Shown here: piece by piece, positions 55,652 through 63,985 of the stretch
Numbering within the stretch: position 1 is the stretch's first letter
How the letters are laid out: every line of letters begins with the position of its first letter
Origin: Terriglobia bacterium
Lineage (GTDB): Bacteria; Acidobacteriota; Terriglobia; Terriglobales; Acidobacteriaceae
Length of the DNA stretch: 64,000 nucleotides
Direction: 5' to 3'
NCBI GenBank assembly: GCA_020073525.1
Contig: JAIQFA010000001.1
Coordinates: 62,001-126,000 of the forward strand
Position numbers and translations under genes: made by a program
The notes under the pieces: model-generated
What the model was told of the DNA's origin: nothing
The model's database searches: none
What the model saw: only the letters and a program-made list of their open reading frames with translations

Positions 55652-56230
55652 TCATAAGTCGGTCTCCTTGCGGGCTCGCTCGCGGAGTTCATCCAGTTCG
55701 TGCCCGTGCGGAATGCTAATGCCGTCGGCGAGGGCCGGTGCCGGACGATCTTTCCAGGCGCGCACCACATAAACGACGAAGCTGATGCCGAACGCCAGCG
55801 CGACGAAGGGCATAATCCAAGCGACGCGGTTGAAGCCGGTGGCGGTGGGCGCGGCAATCACGGTCGGTCCATAGTTTTGCACGAAGCCTTGCAGAATGAG
55901 GTCGTCGTTATCGCCTTTGTCGAGGGCGGCCAGCAGTTCATTGCGCATCTTGTCGGAGGACTGGCAGCCGACGTGATTGCATTCGAGGAGCACCTGACCG
56001 CATCCGCAGGTGCACATCATGCGGTGGCCCAGGTCTTTGAAGCGCGCGGAATCGTCCCCGGCGCCCATGAAGAGGAAGACGGCGGCGATGAGGATAAATG
56101 CGTGGAATAGACGGCGGGCAGATTTCCCAAGCGGCTGGCCCTCAGCGGCTAAAGCCGATGATAAGGGTGTGCTTATCGCAGCGCTAAAGCGCTGCGCCAC
56201 CCCTAAGCGAAATCGAATAGGAAAATTCAT
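55652..56230 (-). CDS. ccmH: Cytochrome c maturation protein CcmH/NrfF type with repeat-derived N-terminus
   Basis: 192 aa. The redox motif region reads MMCTCGCGQVLLECNHVGCQ in place of the usual LRCxxCQ, a form seen in Acidobacteria; two membrane helices (FHAFILIAAVFLFMGAG, VAWIMPFVALAFGISFVVYV) bracket it. It reduces apocytochrome cysteines for haem attachment. The ATG overlaps the ccmF stop by one base (TGATG) and AGGTGA lies upstream, so the start is well supported. Residues about 11-30 (VAQRFSAAIS, then TPLSSALAAE) are encoded by a 60-bp palindromic repeat and precede the signal/anchor helix. Confidence 0.88.
   Translation of the reverse strand: MNFPIRFRLGVAQRFSAAISTPLSSALAAEGQPLGKSARRLFHAFILIAAVFLFMGAGDDSARFKDLGHRMMCTCGCGQVLLECNHVGCQSSDKMRNELLAALDKGDNDDLILQGFVQNYGPTVIAAPTATGFNRVAWIMPFVALAFGISFVVYVVRAWKDRPAPALADGISIPHGHELDELRERARKETDL
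56141..56200. repeat. CTCAGCGGCTAAAGCCG repeat translated in CcmH
   Basis: ctcagcggctaaagccgatg leads to gcttatcgcagcgctaaagc and gctgcgccac. The hairpins are cggctaaagccg and cgcagcgctaaagcgctgcg. It is exactly 60 bp and lies in frame near the ccmH start. A copy is at 48078-48139. Confidence 0.75.
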
Positions 56231-58269
56231 CAGTCACCTGCTCCCACATGAGCCGGAGTCCGAACCGGCGTGGTTGCGGCCACGGGAACGATGGCGGCAT
56301 TCGGCACGAGGGCGACGATGGTGCCGAAGACCATGATGATCAGCCCAATCCAGATCCATGGGACCAACGGATTCACGTGCGCCTTGATAATGGGCCGCCC
56401 CGTGGTGTCGTTCTTGCCTTCATAGACCAGGTAGAGGTCGGTCACCAGGAAAAGATCTTCGCGGAAGCTGGGGTAGATGCGAGGCAGAGTCTGCGGCTGT
56501 CCGCTGGCTTTGTAGAAGCGGCGCTCCGGGAACATGGTCGTGACCTGCTTGCCGCCGCGGAACACGTTGATGATGGCCCACTCGTTGCCGTAGTTGGGAT
56601 TGTCATCCTGCGTGTAGGACTGGCAGACCAGCGTGTACGGGCCAATGTTGATCTTGTCGCCAAAGCCCATTTCCTTTTCAACCTCTTTGTTGAAAGGCGT
56701 CCCGAGAATTCCAATGACGACCAGGGCGACCCCGAAATGGACGATGTAACCGCCGTAGCGACGTGTGTTCCGGTGATAGAGCTGAACCATGGCGGCGATC
56801 AGGTTCTGCCGGCTCTTGCCGGCGATGACGCGGCCTCCGCGGAGGAACTCGGAAATCACGGTAAACATCACCAGCGCCGATAGAACCGCGGCCATGATGG
56901 CGTAGAAGTAAGAAGGATCCTCCCAGGGACGAACACCGAAAACAATCATCATCACGCCGATCGCAACCGCGCCAATCGCCGGGAACAGAAAGTTTCGCTT
57001 GATGCTTTCGAGCGAAGTCTTACGCCAGGCCAGCAGCGGCCCTACGGCGGTCAGCAGCAGAAGCAGCAACGCAACCGGGACGGCCACGCGATTGAAGAAA
57101 GGCGGCCCAACCGTGACTTTATGCCCCTGCACGAATTCCGAAATAATCGGGAAGAACGTGCCCCACAGGATGGTGAAGCACACGACCAGCAAGAGAAGAT
57201 TGTTGAACAAGAAACTGGATTCGCGCGAAACCAGCGATTCCAATTTGTGCTCGGTCTTGAGGTGCGACCGGTTCGCGATCAGGAAAAAAGTACAAACCGC
57301 GATCGTCAGCCCGATGAAAACCAAAAACCATGTGCCGATCGAGGACTGTGCGAAGGCGTGCACCGAACTGATCACGCCCGAACGCGTAAGGAACGTCCCC
57401 AGCATTGAGAGCAGGAACGTCGCGAAGATGAGCGACATGTTCCAGACTTTCAGCATGCCGCGTTTTTCCTGCATCATCACGGAATGGAGAAACGCTGTGC
57501 CCGTGAGCCAGGGCATGAGGGAGGCATTTTCCACTGGGTCCCATCCCCAGTATCCGCCCCACCCCAGTACCGCATATGCCCAGTGCGCGCCGAGGAAGAC
57601 TCCGATGGTGAGGAAGCACCAGGTCACCATGGTCCAGCGGCGCGTAATCTGAATCCATTTTTCGCCGGGATACTTCATGATGAGCGCGCCCAGCGCGAAG
57701 GCGAAGGGCACGGTGAAGCCGACGTATCCCAGGTAGAGCATGGGCGGGTGGATGACCATCTCGGGATACTGCAGCAGTGGGTTCAGTCCGGTACCATCCT
57801 GGGGAAGCGCGCCCTGCATGACGCCGAATGGCAGCGCCGCAAAATTCAGAATCAGCAGAAAGAAAACCTGCACCGAAGCGATGACCACCGAAGCATAGGC
57901 GAACAGCCGCTGATCGGTCTTGTAGCGCAGGCGGAGAACGAAGCCGTAGCCCGCCAGCAGCAGCGACCAGAACAGCAGCGAGCCTTCTTGTCCGGACCAG
58001 AGCACGGCGAATTTATACGCAGCGGGCAAGTCGCGGTTGCTGTGGTGGAAAATGTATGCAATCGAGAAGTCGTCGTTGAATGCGGCCGTTACCAGAACGA
58101 TGGCAGCGAGCAGGACGGCACCAAAGGTGGCGATTCCGGCGCGCCGGGCAGTCTCACCCAGACGAGCCGAAGCGGCATTCTTGCCGAACAACGCAAAAAA
58201 ACCTGCCAGAAAAGAGTACGCACTCAAGCCGAGCGCCAACAGCAGCGCAAAGCTTCCGATTTGAGACAT
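56230..58269 (-). CDS. ccmF: Cytochrome c haem lyase subunit CcmF
   Basis: 679 aa with about 14 transmembrane segments. The WWD haem-handling motif is WAYAVLGWGGYWGWDPVENA, and the family blocks GQEGSLLFWSLLL and EMVIHPPMLYLGYVGF are present. It transfers haem from CcmE to apocytochrome c. GAGGG precedes the ATG. CcmA-E are not in the window. It heads a cluster ccmF-ccmH-ccmI-like (then RES-like) that would serve the di-haem peroxidase at 11.6-12.8 kb among others. Confidence 0.96.
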   Translation of the reverse strand: MSQIGSFALLLALGLSAYSFLAGFFALFGKNAASARLGETARRAGIATFGAVLLAAIVLVTAAFNDDFSIAYIFHHSNRDLPAAYKFAVLWSGQEGSLLFWSLLLAGYGFVLRLRYKTDQRLFAYASVVIASVQVFFLLILNFAALPFGVMQGALPQDGTGLNPLLQYPEMVIHPPMLYLGYVGFTVPFAFALGALIMKYPGEKWIQITRRWTMVTWCFLTIGVFLGAHWAYAVLGWGGYWGWDPVENASLMPWLTGTAFLHSVMMQEKRGMLKVWNMSLIFATFLLSMLGTFLTRSGVISSVHAFAQSSIGTWFLVFIGLTIAVCTFFLIANRSHLKTEHKLESLVSRESSFLFNNLLLLVVCFTILWGTFFPIISEFVQGHKVTVGPPFFNRVAVPVALLLLLLTAVGPLLAWRKTSLESIKRNFLFPAIGAVAIGVMMIVFGVRPWEDPSYFYAIMAAVLSALVMFTVISEFLRGGRVIAGKSRQNLIAAMVQLYHRNTRRYGGYIVHFGVALVVIGILGTPFNKEVEKEMGFGDKINIGPYTLVCQSYTQDDNPNYGNEWAIINVFRGGKQVTTMFPERRFYKASGQPQTLPRIYPSFREDLFLVTDLYLVYEGKNDTTGRPIIKAHVNPLVPWIWIGLIIMVFGTIVALVPNAAIVPVAATTPVRTPAHVGAGD

Positions 58270-58408
58270 CGCAGGACCCTCACACTTATGTGTAGCTGTA
58301 TTTTTTCAGAGAAACAGGGGGTATGCAATCCGTCGGCCTCTCCGGAAGTGCAATTTCCGTGATGGAATCCGGACGAACTGGGGCGGATTGGGGACAGCGG
58401 TGGGTCAA

Positions 58409-58462
58409 TGTGGGGACGGGGCTCCGCCCCGTCCAAGCGGGGCAAAGCCCCGCCTCCACACA
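58409..58462. repeat. Two-hairpin palindromic element (TGTGGGG ... CCTCCACACA)
   Basis: Outer arms tgtgg/ccaca enclose gacggggc-tcc-gccccgtc and gcggggc-aaa-gccccgc. Third copy of the element at 42598-42650 and 43506-43560. It ends 2 bp from the rhodanese stop codon. Confidence 0.8.
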
Positions 58463-58463
58463 A

Positions 58464-58838
58464 CTACCTTTCCAGCGGGTAGCCTTTTTCGCGCCAATCG
58501 CGGATGCCGCCATCCATGGAAATAACGTTGGTATAGCCCATTTTCTGCAGGTTATCAGCCGCCATCGCGGAACGGAAACCGCCGCCGCAATAGAGAATGA
58601 GTTCGGTGTTCAGGTCGGGATACTTGCCCTCGATGTCGCGCTCGATCACGCCCTTGCCAAGATGGACGGCTCGGGGCAGGTGGTCGGCGTCGAATTCGCG
58701 GTCTTCGCGAACGTCGACGAGGACGAATTTCTCGCCCCGATCGAGCCGAGCCTTGACGGCGTCAACGCTGGTTTCGCGGACGCGCTGCTTGGCGTCGTTA
58801 ACAATCCTCAAAAAACGTGGTGGGTGCTGATGAGCCAT
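58464..58838 (-). CDS. Rhodanese-like sulfurtransferase domain protein
   Basis: 124 aa single rhodanese domain. The conserved start VLVDVREDREFDADHLPRAV and the active loop LILYCGGGFRSAM (catalytic Cys, near residue 85) are intact, followed by LQKMGYTNVISMDGGIRDW. It probably carries persulfide sulphur. GGAGATTCCCC precedes the ATG. No sulphur-metabolism neighbour is visible. Confidence 0.93.
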   Translation of the reverse strand: MAHQHPPRFLRIVNDAKQRVRETSVDAVKARLDRGEKFVLVDVREDREFDADHLPRAVHLGKGVIERDIEGKYPDLNTELILYCGGGFRSAMAADNLQKMGYTNVISMDGGIRDWREKGYPLER

Positions 58839-58868
58839 GGGGAATCTCCGGGTAAGAATATAGCGGAA

Positions 58869-58944
58869 GAGCTCTCAGCTGTCAGCTCTCAGCTCTCAGG
58901 AAAGGCCCAAGGGTTTTTGAGTGAGAACTGAGAACCGAGAACTG
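58869..58944. repeat. CAGCTCT and GAGAACT heptamer tracts
   Basis: gctctcagctgtcagctctc with agctctcagg (58869-58900) and gtgagaactgagaaccgaga (from 58921) are degenerate 7-8 base tandem repeats in opposite sense. They lie in the divergent promoter region of the rhodanese and SET genes. Confidence 0.65.
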
Positions 58945-58998
58945 CAGTTCCGCACTTGCCTTCTCCCGTACCTCGTATGCAAAGATAATGAACGCTCT

Positions 58999-59451
58999 AT
59001 GACGCTCATCATCCGCCAGTCTCGCATTCACTCCTATGGCTGCTACACCACGCGGCCGATTCGCAAAGGAACGCTGATCGTGGAATACGTAGGCGAGTCC
59101 CTGACCTACGAACAGGCCGACGATCTCTATGACGATTTTCCGAATACGTATTTGTTTGGCCTGGACGGCGGCAAGAAGATCATTGACGGGTTCGGTGTGG
59201 CGGCGTTCGTCAACCATTCCTGCCAGCCGAACTGCGAGACTGACCAGATCCGGGGCAAGATGTGGATCATCGCGCTGCGCGACATCGAGGCGGGAGAGGA
59301 ATTGACCTATGACTACAACCTCTATGACGGCGAAGATGACGCGCCGTGCTTGTGTAGGATGAAGCGCTGCCGGGGAAGCCTGTATTCGGCAGCGCATCTG
59401 CGCAAACTCGCCAAGAAGCGCGCAAAAATTGCCGCGACCGCGGTCGCATAA
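58999..59451 (+). CDS. SET-domain protein
   Basis: 150 aa. Complete SET fold with post-SET: RIHSYGCYTTRPIRKGTLIV, VNHSCQPNCE (72-80, NHSCxPNC), ELTYDYNLYD (101-110) and a CLCRMKRCRG post-SET cysteine cluster (Cys117, 119, 124). SET proteins transfer methyl groups to lysine; bacterial members are rare-to-scattered and their substrates are mostly unknown. The ATG 58999 is chosen because upstream in-frame codons are a simple repeat. It is followed by a repeat-rich gap and then DUF721. A ribosomal or other abundant protein substrate is speculation. Confidence 0.9.
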   Translation: MTLIIRQSRIHSYGCYTTRPIRKGTLIVEYVGESLTYEQADDLYDDFPNTYLFGLDGGKKIIDGFGVAAFVNHSCQPNCETDQIRGKMWIIALRDIEAGEELTYDYNLYDGEDDAPCLCRMKRCRGSLYSAAHLRKLAKKRAKIAATAVA

Positions 59452-59734
59452 CCCGTAAGAAGAATGACTCTGTGAGAATGCGTCCGCCGAAAACGTTTGT
59501 GGAACGAGCCTTGGGAAACTCAGCCCCCGACGACATTGAGACCGTAGCGTCGGAAAATGAGCCCCGAAGTGCGACCGAACTTAGCCCAGCGCTTCAGCGC
59601 TGGGACAAGCGAAAGAAATTCTTAAAGTCCCGGAGGGACGACCGGGTTCTCGCGCACAATCGTAAAGAGACGCAACATTTTCCGATGCTACAATCAACAT
59701 TGTTTTGATTCCGCACCCGCCCCTGGAGTCAACC
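59452..59734. repeat. Intergenic repeat region with cttagcccagcgcttcagcg type palindrome
   Basis: A small open frame exists here but it runs through repeat text (agcccagcgcttcagcgctg near 59582-59602, then gtcccggagggacg near 59628-59641), which is a known style of intergenic repeat in this group. I see no family features, so I treat it as non-coding. The distal part contains CTGGAG, the ribosome binding site of the next gene. Confidence 0.55.
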
Positions 59735-60013
59735 TTGAATCGCGCTTCCGCCGGCTTGGAAACCATCATCGCCAAAGCTCTTCACCGCGCACCCGCGAGC
59801 GAGAGCGCGTTGCTGGCGTGGCCCGTTGCCTGCGGTAGTGCAGTGGCCGAGCGGACGCGGGCGCTCAGTTTTTCCGACGGGATTCTCCGAGTGGAAGTTG
59901 CCGACGCGGGATGGCGGCGTGAACTGTCGAACCTGGCACCGCGCTATGTGGCTGTGATCAACAAGTATGCCGCGGCTTCGGTGAAGCGCATTGAATTCGT
60001 GGTGAAGGCGTAA
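59735..60013 (+). CDS. DUF721/DciA-like protein
   Basis: 92 aa from TTG, 8 bases after CTGGAG. It matches the DUF721 pattern: LLAWPVACGSAVAERTRALS, FSDGILRVEVADAGWRRELS and NLAPRYVAVINKYAAASVKR. In many bacteria lacking DnaC, DciA-like proteins help load the replicative helicase; a short form such as this may have the DUF721 domain alone. An upstream TTG (59705) would add ten residues of unlikely sequence. Its place before gatCA is not explained. Confidence 0.8.
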   Translation: MNRASAGLETIIAKALHRAPASESALLAWPVACGSAVAERTRALSFSDGILRVEVADAGWRRELSNLAPRYVAVINKYAAASVKRIEFVVKA

Positions 60014-60163
60014 GACCCGAAGCGCAGCAGAAAGGTAGAACAATCTACGGCTCGAGCCGCGGAGCGGCAGCACAGGAAAGCCCGGCACGTGAGTGCCGGG
60101 TAAGGGAAAGCGGAAGAGATCGGGTCCCGCAAGGGACGGTACTCCGGCGATTGCGCCTGACTT
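60014..60163. repeat. Intergenic hairpins before gatC
   Basis: cccggcac-gtga-gtgccggg (60081-60100) and gtcccgcaagggac (near 60124-60137) are palindromic repeats; ggctcgagcc also occurs near 60050. No gene. Confidence 0.55.
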
Positions 60164-60502
60164 ATGAAAGTTACCGACAAAGACGTTGCCTACGTAGCCG
60201 ATCTGGCCAACCTCGAATTGACCGAGGAAGAGCGCGCTCACATGCTGCGCGATCTGAACTCCATTCTTGAATACATCGAACGACTCAGCGAATTGGAGAC
60301 CGACAACGTCGCGCCCATGGCCCAGGTCTCGGACCGCTACGGCGTGGACGAGTCGCGGCAGGGAAGCGACCGTTTCGCCTACGCCATCCGCGAGGACGTG
60401 AAGGATGGCCTGCGGAAGTCGCTGCTGCACGATGTCGCCGTGAAAAATGCTCCGGACACGGACGGGACATTTTTCGAAGTGCCGAAGGTGATTGAGAGAT
60501 AG
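60164..60502 (+). CDS. gatC: Aspartyl/glutamyl-tRNA amidotransferase subunit C
   Basis: 112 aa. GatC pattern: DVAYVADLANLELTEEERAH, LNSILEYIERLSELETDNVA and a tail AVKNAPDTDGTFFEVPKVIE. It stabilises GatA in the amidotransferase that makes Gln-tRNA(Gln) or Asn-tRNA(Asn) from mischarged precursors. The start has no strong ribosome binding site. gatA follows after 93 bp with a palindromic repeat in between; gatB is not in the window. Confidence 0.95.
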   Translation: MKVTDKDVAYVADLANLELTEEERAHMLRDLNSILEYIERLSELETDNVAPMAQVSDRYGVDESRQGSDRFAYAIREDVKDGLRKSLLHDVAVKNAPDTDGTFFEVPKVIER

Positions 60503-60507
60503 TTCGT

Positions 60508-60578
60508 GTGGCGCGGACACTCTTGTCCGCGTTCTTGCAGATTAGACGCGGCTGCGCGGACAAGAGTGTTCGCACCAC
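60508..60578. repeat. GTGGCGCGGACACTCTTGTCC inverted repeat between gatC and gatA
   Basis: gtggcgcggacactcttgtc paired with cgcggacaagagtgttcgca and ccac gives two internal hairpins and matching ends. A related fragment (gcggacaggagtgtccgcgc) lies at 55622-55642. Confidence 0.75.
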
Positions 60579-60595
60579 CTGTTGAGAGATCATTG

Positions 60596-62044
60596 ATGCC
60601 GTCTGCATTGACCATTGACCAAGTTCGGAGCGCGATCGCGAACCGGCAGACGACCGCGACCGCGCTGGCTCACGAGTTCTACACGCGCATCCGGCAGGAA
60701 GATTCCGAAATTGGCGCCTTCCTGACGCTTTGCGAGGAGCGCGCGCTGACGCAGGCCGCGCGGATCGACGCGATGGCCGCTGAAGGCAAGCCTTTACCGC
60801 CACTCGGGGGAGTTCCGGTTGCGATCAAAGACGTGATGGTCACGTCCGGAGTCCGCACCACTGCCGGTTCGAAGATTCTCGACAATTTCATTCCACCGTA
60901 TGACTGCACGGCGGTGGCGCGCCTGGAAGCCGCGGGCGCGGTGATCTTGGGCAAGCTCAACTGCGACGAGTTTGCCATGGGATCGTCCACGGAGAACTCG
61001 GCGTATGGCGCGGTGCACAATCCCCGCGATAAGAGCCGTGTTCCGGGTGGGTCGTCGGGCGGATCGGCGGCAGCGGTTGCGGCGCAGATGGCGGTGGCGA
61101 CGCTCGGCTCCGATACCGGCGGCTCGATTCGCCAGCCAGCATCGTTTTGTGGTGTGGTTGGGTTAAAGCCGACTTATGGACGGGTGTCGCGCTATGGCCT
61201 GATTGCGTTTGCTTCGTCGCTTGACCACATTGGCCCGTTTGCAAAAACGGTGAAGGAAGTCGCGCTGGTCCTGCGCACGATTGCCGGCCGCGATCCCATG
61301 GATTCGACATCCGCCGAGGTGCCGGTTCCCGACTATGTCGCGGAACTCGAGAAGCCGGTGGAAGGTTTGAAGGTCGGCGTCGCCAAGGAATACTTCGGCT
61401 CGGGACTCGATCCGGAAGTCCGCGCTGCGGTTGAAGCCGCGATTCAGAAACTGGCTGAACTCGGATGCGAGGTTGTTCCGGTGAGTTTGCCGCATACCGA
61501 GTACGCGATTCCCACGTATTACATCGTGGCCACTGCGGAAGCGTCGTCGAATCTGGCGCGCTTTGACGGGGTGCGCTACGGCTTTCGCGCCAAGGCAACC
61601 AATCTTTCTGAGATGTACCGGCTGAGCCGCGACGGCGGATTCGGCATGGAAGTCAAACGCCGCATCATGCTCGGAACCTACGCGCTGAGCGCCGGATACT
61701 ACGACGCCTACTACCTGAAGGCGCAAAAAGTGCGCACGCTGCTTACTCGCGATTTTCATGAAGCGTTCAAGAAAGTGGATGTGATCGCCGCGCCGACCTG
61801 CCCGACGGTGGCGTTCCGGCTAGGCGAGAAGGTGAATGATCCGCTGGCCATGTATCTCGCCGATATCTACACCGTAACTGCGAACCTGGCGGGCATTCCG
61901 GGGATTTCAATTCCCTGCGGCGAGAATCACGAGAAGCTGCCGATTGGTTTGCAGTTATTCGCGCGGCAGTTCGATGAGGCTACGCTGCTGCGCGTAGCGC
62001 ACGCCTATGAGCAGGAGAGATCGTCGTTGGTCGTTCGTCGTTAG
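60596..62044 (+). CDS. gatA: Aspartyl/glutamyl-tRNA amidotransferase subunit A
   Basis: 482 aa. Amidase signature region with the Ser-cisSer-Lys triad: Lys78 (VPVAIKDVM), Ser153 ([12 protein letters not shown]) and Ser177 ([12 protein letters not shown]). It liberates ammonia from glutamine or amidates the tRNA-bound acid with GatB. The ATG at 60596 begins right after a repeat and has a weak ribosome binding site (GAGAG). The final residues (RSSLVVRR) run into a tcgtt-rich simple repeat, so the C-terminus may differ from relatives. Confidence 0.96.
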   Translation: MPSALTIDQVRSAIANRQTTATALAHEFYTRIRQEDSEIGAFLTLCEERALTQAARIDAMAAEGKPLPPLGGVPVAIKDVMVTSGVRTTAGSKILDNFIPPYDCTAVARLEAAGAVILGKLNCDEFAMGSSTENSAYGAVHNPRDKSRVPGGSSGGSAAAVAAQMAVATLGSDTGGSIRQPASFCGVVGLKPTYGRVSRYGLIAFASSLDHIGPFAKTVKEVALVLRTIAGRDPMDSTSAEVPVPDYVAELEKPVEGLKVGVAKEYFGSGLDPEVRAAVEAAIQKLAELGCEVVPVSLPHTEYAIPTYYIVATAEASSNLARFDGVRYGFRAKATNLSEMYRLSRDGGFGMEVKRRIMLGTYALSAGYYDAYYLKAQKVRTLLTRDFHEAFKKVDVIAAPTCPTVAFRLGEKVNDPLAMYLADIYTVTANLAGIPGISIPCGENHEKLPIGLQLFARQFDEATLLRVAHAYEQERSSLVVRR

Positions 62045-62066
62045 TCGTTCGCTGTTTGTCGTTCGC
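62021..62066. repeat. GTCGTTCG-type simple repeat at the gatA 3' end
   Basis: tcgtcgttggtcgttcgtcg, ttagtcgttcgctgtttgtc and gttcg are degenerate repeats of a GTCGTT unit that span the gatA stop codon (62042-62044). Confidence 0.6.
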
Positions 62067-62105
62067 CCTGAGGTCGCAGCTCTCGACCTGTAGTTCTTCC
62101 CCTCA

Positions 62106-62221
62106 GGGGGTACCCCCCTCCCCCACCCGGTATATTAGAATCAAGACTTTAGGGGAAATTTCCAGCCAAAGTCTTGAGTGCAAGGGAGTTAGAGGTAAAA
62201 TCTTGGCAATAAAGGAGTTAG
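62106..62221. repeat. Second C-tract element with 29-nt-period repeats
   Basis: gggggtacccccctccccc (62106-62124) is followed by TTAGAATCA (62135-62143) and a tandem array. aaagtcttg/aaaatcttg (62168 and 62197) and ggagttag (62185-62192 and 62214-62221) each recur after exactly 29 bp. The first copy is at 35606-35713. The gap from 62222 to 62418 shows no supported gene. Confidence 0.65.
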
Positions 62222-62418
62222 GATTGACTTTTCAGAAAGCCAAACAGCCTAGCCCAGGTTATCCCTTCTTAGTAAGTTGTCAAAGACCGAGCGACTGCGG
62301 TGCGCTGAGCACTTACTTCTATTTTAACAAATGGTGTCAAGAGGGATTCGACAGTTTTGGTTCTTGATGTCTGCGTGAGTGACTTCTGGCGGCTCGGGGC
62401 CACCTGCGGTGATGACAC

Positions 62419-63204
62419 TCACACTAGCTTTTCTAGGGTCTTTTGACAGAGCATGTTCAATCGGGCCGGAGAGTCTACGTTCATCCCGAAGAGGGCGTAG
62501 CCGATGGAGCTGCGGACAGAGACTGTGATGACGAAAAGAGTGGAACGGCACGTGTTGCGCAAACCAGATGAGGACGACAGCCGAAACGGCGTTCCCTCAT
62601 CGGGGCAGTAGCAGTCGATTGCCGGGCTAGAGCAATGCACGAACTGAGACGCATAATAGTAGTTGGCCGCATGCTCGGCTTTTCTGTGCCTTTGCGTCAT
62701 CGTGCCGTCTAGGGGATGATCAGAGATTGCGACCTTCCAGACAAATCCGTCCTCACCGGACCAGTGGCGGCGAGCAGGCTTAGTATCCGCGACAATTCCT
62801 TCGCGTTTCATATACTGCCTTATTTCGGATTCCTTCTCCATCCCGGTAGAGTGTTCGAGGGCGTAGTGAGCCCAGAACGCCTTATCAGCCATTGCGAAGT
62901 TCGCAAAATCCCTTGAGCGCCGATACTGGAGGGCTGGTTCACCGGTCAAATATCGGAGGATAGTCGCACATTCGACGATGGACCTGCTAAGGCCGAACGC
63001 TTCGTCTGGAAAGTCAAGGACCAGCAGCTTTAGGCAGGCTCGTGAAAGTGCGAACACTTTGGACACCATCGCCAATCCTAGAATATCAAACGGGTGCCGA
63101 TAGGGGAGACGCGGGACGATTCCGAGCCTATTAACCTCAGCTTCGGCCCCTTTCAGGTAAACCTGCACCTTTCGTATCTCAGTTCCGTTATTAGGATGAG
63201 CCAT
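62419..63204 (-). CDS. DUF5677-like hypothetical protein
   Basis: 261 aa, helical. Segments FDILGLAMVSKVFALSRACL, GLSRSIVECATILRYLTGEP and RDFANFAMADKAFWAHYALE resemble DUF5677-type proteins, which have an Arg-Ser-xx-Glu helix and often occur with defence or accessory genes. Assignment is tentative. The ATG at 63204 is chosen because the upstream in-frame part overlaps the fmdE gene antisense-like and is low complexity; the ribosome binding site is weak. Local GC is lower than in the neighbours, and a repeat lies 200 bp downstream, so it may be acquired. Confidence 0.6.
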   Translation of the reverse strand: MAHPNNGTEIRKVQVYLKGAEAEVNRLGIVPRLPYRHPFDILGLAMVSKVFALSRACLKLLVLDFPDEAFGLSRSIVECATILRYLTGEPALQYRRSRDFANFAMADKAFWAHYALEHSTGMEKESEIRQYMKREGIVADTKPARRHWSGEDGFVWKVAISDHPLDGTMTQRHRKAEHAANYYYASQFVHCSSPAIDCYCPDEGTPFRLSSSSGLRNTCRSTLFVITVSVRSSIGYALFGMNVDSPARLNMLCQKTLEKLV

Positions 63205-63292
63205 CGTTGTAAGCCCACATACAACTACAGTGTAATGGCTGGCAAGGGGTTTCAGTTTAGGGGTGGCCAATGGAGGCGCGGCGGCAGCTGCT

Positions 63293-63871
63293 CTACAGCG
63301 GTTCGTAGTACTTTTCTCCTGCGCATGCTCGGCATAGCACGCGCCCGTCGCGCAGGACTTCGCGGCGGAAGTTGATGCCTTCGCCGCACTCGGCACAGAC
63401 AATGCGCTCGCCCTTGTATCCGGGGAATTCTTCCGCGGGGAGTTCGACCTTCACCCACTGCTTGGTAAACAAATCGTCTTCCGCCATCTCGCGATAGGCG
63501 AGCATCTGCTGCTGGTTCTTGCTTTCTAGTTCGGGATGCATGGTGCGGGCCAGCGCCTTGGACGATTCTTTGGCGGCGATGCGGATGGCTTTGCCGGTGC
63601 TCACGTCAACGAAGGTCGCGGCCATCTTTCCCCAGTCGCGAAATTTCAGGGCGCGCTTGCCGAGACGGCATCCGGTGACCAGGGCTATGGCGTCGGTGGC
63701 GCAGCGATCGATTTCGACGAACGTTACCAGACGTTTGCGTTCTTTACCACGTGGGTCTTCGATGCCCAGCTTGGCGAGGCCGAGCATAGCCATGCGCACG
63801 CCGAGGACTTGTCCCGCGCAGAGATGGCCGTGGGCCTGTTCGGCTTCGCGAAGATAGTCATCGAGCGTCAT
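63293..63871 (-). CDS. FmdE family protein with C-terminal zinc ribbon
   Basis: 192 aa. FmdE pattern: AEQAHGHLCAGQVLGVRMAM and ATDAIALVTGCRLGKRALKF (conserved His and Cys residues), followed by a C-terminal ribbon with two CxxC pairs (VCAECGEG, LCRACAGE). FmdE-like proteins accompany formylmethanofuran dehydrogenase in methanogens, but in bacteria they are linked to molybdenum/tungsten enzymes and small-molecule metabolism with no clear role. GAAAGATTC precedes the ATG. Confidence 0.88.
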   Translation of the reverse strand: MTLDDYLREAEQAHGHLCAGQVLGVRMAMLGLAKLGIEDPRGKERKRLVTFVEIDRCATDAIALVTGCRLGKRALKFRDWGKMAATFVDVSTGKAIRIAAKESSKALARTMHPELESKNQQQMLAYREMAEDDLFTKQWVKVELPAEEFPGYKGERIVCAECGEGINFRREVLRDGRVLCRACAGEKYYEPL

Positions 63872-63889
63872 GAATCTTTCGTTCCGTAG

Positions 63890-63985
63890 CGCCGCCGTCC
63901 CGGCGGCTGTCCGGCGGGCGTCATCGCCCGCCGCGCCGAGGGCGGGACGCCCTCGGGACAGCCGGCAAGATGCCGGCGCTACTTT
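63890..63985. repeat. Nested GC-rich palindromic repeat at the right edge
   Basis: gtagcgccgccgtcccggcg with inverted gcatcttgccggctgtcccg-type partners (cgccggcatc at the far end) form nested hairpins, with inner arms ggcgggcgtcatcgcccgcc and gagggcgggacgccctcggg. No gene. It probably belongs to the same class of intergenic repeats as those in the gaps above. Confidence 0.6.

Noticed and set aside
57484-58362. 292-codon plus-strand open frame
   Set aside because: Antisense to ccmF; no domain, charged low-complexity sequence typical of shadows.
59472-59708. 78-codon open frame before the DUF721 gene
   Set aside because: Encoded largely by intergenic repeat text; no family similarity recalled.
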